A program made the translations under genes and the position numbers. Under the pieces are notes generated by a model. That model did not search any database. It saw nothing but the letters and a program-made list of their open reading frames with translations, and had not been told where the DNA came from. A DNA stretch of 64,000 nucleotides from Pelobates cultripes (lineage: Eukaryota; Chordata; Amphibia; Anura; Pelobatidae), in assembly GCA_933207985.1 (NCBI GenBank), contig OW240915.1:279597489-279661488 (forward strand), read 5' to 3'. Below, piece after piece: positions 58,563 to 64,000 of the stretch. Position 1 is the stretch's first letter. Each line of letters begins with the position of its first letter.

Positions 58563-59200
58563 GCAGTTAGTTGTCTGCCACTGCTGCCAGCTTCTGTGTC
58601 AGGTTCACAGTGGATACTGTGCCCAGTGCCACCACTCACTCACTGGTGTCACAATAGCTTGCATTTAAAAACAAAAAACTTTTTTCACTGTTATAGATTG
58701 AATAGCAGTTAGTTGTCTGCCACTGCTGCCAGCTTCTGTGTCAGGCTCACAGTGGATACTGTGCCCATTTACCCAGTCAGTGCCACCACTCATATCTGGT
58801 GTCACAATAGCTTGCATTTAAAAACAAAAAACTTTTTTCACTGTTATAGATTGAATAGCAGTCAGTGTCCTTAAAGCGGGTGTGTCAGGTTCACAGTGGA
58901 TACTGTGCCCAGTGCCACCACTCACTCACTGGTGTCACAATAGCTTGCATTTAAAAACAAAAACTTTTTTCACTGTTATAGATTGAATAGCAGTTAGTTG
59001 TCTCAAAGCGGGTGTGTCAGTCCTACAGCGTGTACTCTGCCAGTTTACAATGCCACTCATATCTGGTGTCATAATAGCTTGCATTTAAAAAAAAAAAAAC
59101 GTTTTTCACTGTTATAGATGAATAGCAGTTAGTTGTCTGCCAGCGGGTGTGTCAGGCTCACAGTGGATACTGTGCCCAGTGCCACCACTCACTCACTGGT
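58563..59200 (+). repeat. Five-unit subterminal tandem array (132-153 bp) in the hAT element
   Basis: Units begin GCAGTTAGTTGTCTGCC-like at 58563, 58705, 58858, 58990 and 59125. Each holds CACAGTGGATACTGTGCCCA, TCTGGTGTCACAATAGCTTG and an A-rich run followed by TTTTTCACTGTTATAG. The last unit is partial and runs into the transposase fragment. Confidence 0.9.
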
Positions 59201-59441
59201 ACCCGGACAAAATTTCTTTTCACAAAAGGCAATCCCCAACCTGTACTCGATTGTGCAAAAGGAAATAATGGCATGTCTGGCACACAGTGTTGGGGCAAGG
59301 GTCCATCTGACCACTGATACCTGGTCTGCAAAGCATGGTCAGGGCAGGTATATCACCTACACTGAGCATTGGGCAAACCTGCTGACGGCTGCCAAGCATG
59401 GAATGCGTGGCTCTGCAGAGGAGTTGGTGACACCGCCATAA
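59200..59441 (+). pseudogene. hAT transposase fragment 1 (first catalytic region)
   Basis: Translation gives FFSQKAIPNLYSIVQKEI and then ARVHLTTDTWSAKHGQGRY. The LTTDTW block contains the first catalytic aspartate of hAT (Ac/ZBED-type) transposases. The frame then ends in a linker (GSAEELVTPP) and the following sequence up to 59540 is serine-rich. The BED zinc finger expected upstream is not seen; that region is occupied by the tandem array. It is a transposon remnant, not a host ZBED gene, because it lies inside the element's inverted repeats. Confidence 0.85.
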
Positions 59442-59543
59442 CTTGCAGGTAGGACTGCTGCCACCTCCTCTACTCTTCCTACTCCATCCTCTTCCATAAC
59501 CTCCTCGGCTGAGTCCTCTTCTGCTGCTGCATCTTGCTCCACA

Positions 59544-60990
59544 TCAACGGATAGGGGACGTAACAGGGATTAAACTGATAAGAATAGTACTACTTAACAC
59601 ACCACTCCTACCTGGTGGCACATTAGAATGCACGCGCAGTGCCCCAAATTTGTTGTGATCTGTGAGTAAGGTAAACAGTTGTCCATACAAGTAAGGTTGC
59701 AGCTTTTTGAGGGCCCACACCACCGCCAGGCACTCCTTTTCAATGGCAGTGTATCTACTTCCCTGGGCAAAAGTTTCCGGATTAGATAAGCCCGGGTTGC
59801 TCGCCGCCATCTGCTCTGACTTGGCTCAGTACTGCTCCCAATCCAAACATAGAAGCGTCTGTATGGACGAGAAAGCGTTTAGTTGGATCAGGAGCAGAAA
59901 GTACAGGTGATTTAATGAGCACCGTCTTGAGCTGTTGGAAGGCCTGTTCACACTCTGGGGCCCATACTACTATTTTGGGGAGGTTTTTACGCGTTCCTAT
60001 ATGGCACTTACTGGGCTTTAGGGTCAGTCCGGCCTCCCTAATCTGGTCTAGTACGGCTCCTATGTGGGTCAGGTGTTAGGGCCAGGAGCAGCTAAAAATG
60101 GCTAAATCATCCAAGTAGGCGCAGGCATACTCCTGAAACCCATCCAGTAGCCGATCTACCATCCTCTGAAAGTTAGCCGGGGCATTCTTCATCCCGAATG
60201 GCATGGCCTTAAATTGATACAGGCCAAACGAGGTGACAAATGCCGACTTGTGGATGGCGTCCTCGGCTAATGGAATTTGCCAGTACCCCTTGCACTGATC
60301 TATTGTGGTGAGGTACTGGCCTCTGGCCATTTTGTCTAGGAGCTCGTCTATCCGGGGCATAGGGTAGGCGTCTGAGGTTGTTTTATCGGTTAGCCTTCGG
60401 TAGTCTACACAGAAACGGGTCGTGCCGTCCCGTTTCGGTACTAGTACTACCGGGGAGGCCCAGGGGCTGTCAGAGTGTTCTATCACCCCTAACTGCATCA
60501 TTTCCTCAATTTCTTTCTGAATATTTTCTTTAACTGCTTCGGGTATGCGATAGGCGGTTTGGCGAAGGGGGGTCTGGTCTAGGGTTTCAACTTTGTGAGT
60601 GGTTAACGGACTGTACCCAGGTAGGTTGGAAAACGTGGCCCCCTTGTCCTGGATTAGTCTTTGGACCTGGGTTCGCTCCTGGGGGTCTAACCGTTCTCCT
60701 AACTGTACTTCTCCCAGGTCTCCGCTCTGGCCCTCTAGGTCTAGGAGATCTGGGAGTGGCAAATTATCATAATCTTCAGTGGCAGGTGCACAAATCGCGG
60801 TTACCTCTTCCGTGCGCTCGTGGTATGGCTTGAGCATGTTCACATGGAGCATGTGCTTGCCTCCCGTGCCTGTGACCGCACCGATCACAAAGGTGGTATC
60901 ACAAACCTGCTCTACCACCTTGTATGGGCCCTGCCAGGAAGCCTGCAGCTTGTCCTTGTGGACAGTGTCAATCCATATCTGCAAAGTGAC
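59544..60990 (-). pseudogene. Gmr1-like gypsy pol fragment: integrase end, RT, RNase H
   Basis: One 302-codon frame (60984-60076) starts with an integrase C-terminal GPY/F-like module (SWQGPYKVVEQV, HVNMLKPYHER; res about 15-57). It runs through a linker into a Ty3/gypsy RT: YRIPEAVKENIQKEIEEM, DSPWASPVVLVPKRDGTTRF, FCVDYRRL, QCKGYWQIPL, FGMKNAPANFQRM and the active site AYLDDLAIFS near res 290. A TAA follows, but the same frame resumes beyond it. It then shows an apparent deletion in the connection region and reaches FLVHTDAS of RNase H. After a further frameshift near 59800, [16 protein letters not shown] and LLTDHN complete the RNase H motifs. Integrase before RT is the reverse of ordinary gypsy order and is the hallmark of the Gmr1 group. 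No LTRs, gag or protease are present. Several lesions make it inactive. Confidence 0.88.
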
Positions 60991-61740
60991 CCTATGTAGG
61001 AGGAACAGTCCCTATTCTGCTCTGTGTCAGTGTGTATCAGGGACCCTTAGGACAGGTGTCAATCCATACCTGCCAAGTGTAGGGGGAACAGTCCATATTC
61101 TGCTCTGTGTGAGGAGGAGGAATGGGAAATGAGTAGCTCGGCATCTAACCTTGTGCAAATGGGGTCTTTCATGCTGTTGTGCCTGTTGAGGGACCCTCGT
61201 ATAAAAAGGCTGAAGGAGAATGACCTGTGCTGGGTTTCCACGCTACTAGACCCCTGGTATAAGCAGACAGTGGCGGAAATGTTACCGAATTATAAGTCGG
61301 AAAGGATGCAGCATTTGCAAAATAAATTAAAAAGTATGCTTTACACAGCGTATAAGGGTGATGTCACAGCACAACGGGAATCTAACAGGGGAAGAGGTGA
61401 AAGTCATCCTCCTCCCACGACCATGCCATATCTGCCAAGTGACCCTATGTAGGGGTAACAGTCTCTATTCTGCTCTGTGTCAGTGTGTATCATGGTCTCT
61501 GAGGACAGGTGTCAATCCATACCTGCCAAGTGACCCTATGTAGGGGGAACAGTCTCTATTCTGCTCTTTGTCAGTGTGTATCAGGGATCCTTAGGATAGG
61601 TGTCAATCCATATCTGCCAAGTGACCCTATGTAGGGGGACCAGTCCCTATTCTGCTCTGTGTCCGTGTGCATCAGGGGCTCTGAGGACAGGTGTCAATCC
61701 ATATGTCAAGGTGTCAATATGTCATATGTCAGGTGTCAAT
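60967..61740 (+). repeat. About 91-bp tandem array, interrupted by transposase fragment 2
   Basis: Units GTGTCAATCCATATCTGCCA, AGTGACCCTATGTAGGGGG, AACAGTCCCTATTCTGCTCT and GTGTCAGTGTGTATCAGGG occur at about 60967, 61057 (shortened), 61430 (part), 61508, 61599 and 61690 (part). The hAT transposase fragment sits between the second and third. The first unit overlaps the edge of the gypsy frame. Confidence 0.85.
61111..61440 (+). pseudogene. hAT transposase fragment 2 (C-terminal dimerisation region)
   Basis: The frame reads MLLCLLRDPRIKRLKENDL, then WVSTLLDPWYKQTVAEM. The LLDPWYK block is the characteristic ALLDPRYK-type motif after the insertion domain of hAT transposases. It is followed by KSERMQHLQNKLKSML. 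The conserved C-terminal hATC dimerisation domain is not seen before the tandem repeats resume. The sequence between this and fragment 1, including the rest of the catalytic core, is absent. Confidence 0.82.
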
Positions 61741-62128
61741 CCATATTCATTGTGATTTAGGAATGTTAGGTGATTTCTGCCCTTTATGGATTAAAACCAG
61801 ACTGCATCAACTGTGTAATTTTCCATGGGAGTTTTGCCATGGATCCCCCTCCGGCATGCCACAGTCCAGGTGTTAGTCCCCTTGAAACAACTTTTCCATC
61901 CCTATTGTGGCCAGAAAGAGTCCCTGTGTGTTTTAAAATTCGCCTGCCCATTGAAGTCTATGGCGGTTCGCCGGTTCGCGAACATTTGCGGAAGTTCGCG
62001 TTTGCGAACCGAAAATTTCGTGTTCGTGACATCACTACTGCTCAGTGAGTCCACCTACAAGCCCACACATAAATGTTTAAAGCCATTATACTTTACTAAT
62101 GTACCATTGCTCATTGCTTAAAGGGCAT

Positions 62129-62655
62129 TTAAAGGGTTTCTCCAAACCATTTTTGAATTTATCAGAATAATGCCCTATTAGCATTCTTCTGTAAGTCCCC
62201 CTCAAATGAAACTCATAGAGAAGCCTTTGATTTGAGCCTTTGATTTAACAGGCTCAGAGCACATGCACGCACTTGGGAAAAGGAGGTGGGAGGACGGGAT
62301 TAAAAAAATATAAGCACAGGGATAGAGAGACGGGAGGGCTACAATTTGGGAGGGAATGGAGACTAGAGCTTCTCCCTTGCAGGTGCTCTACCTTCTACCA
62401 GAAGCTGTTACATCAGTTGGCATCATGCAGTGCGCGCTGATGATAGATGTAAATTATGCACAGAATTTACATTAGGCAACCTGGAACAGAATTGAAGGCT
62501 GCGGATGTCACGTGTGCTGTTTTTGCAACTAGCCCCCAACACACGTGATATATCTCTGGATAAGTTTCAAGAAGAAACAGAGCACTTAAAAAATCCAGCC
62601 ACCATGACCACTTAAAAAAGCAGAAGTGTTCATGGGGTTTGGAGTAACCCTTTAA
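62129..62655. mobile_element. TTAA-flanked MITE with AAGGGTT-CTCCAAACC ends
   Basis: TTAA at 62129-62132 and 62652-62655; left AAGGGTTTCTCCAAACCA and right inverse GGTTTGGAGTAACCCTT. No coding capacity. The ends differ from family A, so this is a separate TTAA family. Confidence 0.75.
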
Positions 62656-64000
62656 TACCAAGAGGTTACAAAACTTCTCCATCTGCAATTTTATTTATTT
62701 ATTTTACTTTATGGACTAAGAGCTGAGTTCCCCAACAACGCAAACAGCTATTTTCAATTTAAGATCAGTGCTGGTTGTTGTGGGATTACATATCATTATT
62801 CAATATTCATGATCTCCCCTCCCTTCTCAAACTAAGCACAGAAGAGGTTAATTATGCTGGTTTAAGAATGAATGGACTAAGAAGTCCCTAATACCCTATC
62901 CCGTATATAGTTATCATATATAAAGCACTAAAACATTAACTTACAGATAGCTTTTTTCCCTTCATACTGTCGTCCATAACACGAGGCAATGACTGACCTA
63001 TTCCATCGATGCATCCCCAAGTTAATTAATGATCTGCAGATCTCCTGTTTCCTTTTAAAATATATGTATTCTTATTTATTTATAATTTGCTTTCCATCCA
63101 TTTTGCTTCCATAAATTCAGTGAACTAAAATTAAAATGGAAAAATTTTATTTTTTTGCCAGTATTGAATTTGTTTGATGCCAATTAGCTAATTTGATATT
63201 ATTATTATTACTTCAAGCTCCTTTTAGCAAATAGTCAAAATAAAATTTCAAGCAATCTGGTAATATTGGCTTTTGTTCTGATGTTGTGATCAAGAACTGA
63301 AAAGATTTTTGAGTTATTTACTGTAATGTTATGTGTACATTGACATATATCATTGTTTTTGAATTCCCTCTTTGAGCCTCACATTGACATAGAAACCCTG
63401 TTTGCTGTTTTATTAAATGTTAAGTGTTACAAACAATTAACTGATGACATAACCACCTTAAACGTTAAAGGTGGAGAGAGCTACAATCAGTTTCTTCATC
63501 AAAAAAATTGAGAACCAAAATTATAGTTTTTTTTTTGTAAGTTTCAAACTTACATAGCTTCATTACTACAAGGCTTTCATATTTAAACAAACAAACAAAC
63601 AAACAAATATCCATAATAAACCTAGACATACCCATTTAACAAACAAACAAATAAATAAATAGCCTATAGTAAACCCAGACATGAGACAAAAATGCATATT
63701 GTTTGTGGAATACGTTTTTTTATTGTTCTGTTTCCAGCTTTGCATCATTTGGATAGCAGGTATTTTATTTAATGCGCTATACAACATAATATCATTTCTA
63801 TGGCCTAAACACACTAGCATTTATCTAATTGCTATAGATTGCCTATAACTAGGCTTGTCACCAAAAGGATACAATTCTTCTCTTTGGAATTTTCGTTTAC
63901 AAAGTGGATTGAGGTACAACCATTCCTAACAAAACTTTCTTACTCTCAGTATAGTAGTTTAGCTATATTATGCTGAAATTTATATAATTTGTTTAGAACG
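62656..64000. other. AT-rich stretch, no gene
   Basis: An (AAAC)n run lies at 63586-63606 and again in short form near 63638. No repeat end, RNA gene or exon was recognised. Confidence 0.45.

Larger units (their letters stand above)
58124..62045 (+). mobile_element. 3.9-kb hAT transposon carrying a gypsy fragment
   Basis: CTGCTCAG at 58124-58131 and 62038-62045 is a perfect 8-bp target duplication. The element 58132-62037 begins TAGTGATGCACCGAACGG and ends TTCGTGACATCACTA. GCGAAC/GTTCGC-rich subterminal blocks lie at both ends, as in the MITE at 3899-4073. Two parts of a hAT transposase survive on the + strand (59200-59441, 61111-61440). The segment between them holds an antisense Gmr1-like pol fragment. 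Two tandem-repeat arrays lie at 58563-59200 and 60967-61740. With its transposase broken, the element could move only with enzyme supplied by another copy. Confidence 0.92.

Noticed and set aside
59200..59441. Host ZBED-type gene exon
   Set aside because: It lies inside hAT inverted repeats with a target duplication and lacks splice context or a complete domain.
59544..60990. Endogenous retrovirus
   Set aside because: RT motifs and the integrase-RT order are of Gmr1-type gypsy. No envelope, LTR or primer-binding site was seen.

Overview
The window looks like vertebrate, most probably frog (anuran), intergenic or intronic DNA. This is inferred from the mix of repeats: L1/Tx1-type and CR1 LINEs, L2-type LINE tails ending in (TAA)n, an IR/DR Tc1-like transposon with DD37E spacing, hAT elements, a Gmr1-like gypsy fragment, and many TTAA-flanked MITEs. 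No exon of a host protein gene, no rRNA or tRNA gene, and nothing prokaryotic could be supported. All recognisable coding sequence belongs to transposable elements, and nearly all of it is broken. The one intact complete reading frame is a 338-residue Tc1-like transposase.

Layout. 1-6.5 kb holds AT-rich sequence with three TTAA MITEs, a 175-bp hAT MITE and one copy of a dispersed repeat. 6.56-8.01 kb is a poly(A)-tailed retroposon with a 17-bp target duplication. 9.2-12.9 kb has a 149-bp near-perfect palindrome, a repeat with an internal 269-bp tandem duplication, an L2-type LINE 3' end and another MITE. 12.9-16.6 kb has plain AT-rich sequence and three L2-type tails. 16.6-20.4 kb is minisatellite-rich sequence carrying the Tc1-like element. 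20.4-26.9 kb has foldback repeats, a four-unit hairpin minisatellite and a complex non-repeat stretch (23.6-24.3 kb) that could be a conserved noncoding element.

26.92-34.21 kb is a full-length L1/Tx1 LINE (16-bp target duplication, ORF1, ORF2) whose endonuclease region is split by a 5'-truncated CR1 LINE. A decayed second L1/Tx1 3' end follows at 34.8-35.3 kb, then a foldback repeat and a TTAA element. 37-45 kb is mostly unrecognised AT-rich DNA with a long-armed foldback at 44.9-45.4 kb. At 45.6-53.9 kb the nesting is reversed: an older CR1 (esterase ORF1, endonuclease, RT) is split by a second L1/Tx1 LINE with an 18-bp duplication, and also by a TTAA MITE. 58.13-62.04 kb is a 3.9-kb hAT transposon bounded by a perfect 8-bp duplication. 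The middle of its transposase is replaced by an antisense integrase-RT-RNase H fragment of a Gmr1-like gypsy retrotransposon, and it carries two internal tandem-repeat arrays.

Nothing here forms a pathway or operon. The interest lies in element structure, nesting order and possible transposon-transposon capture. The best candidates for something undescribed are the hAT/Gmr1 composite, the MITE family with a stem-loop at each end, and the foldback families that share an ACGCGTTTCG-like core.
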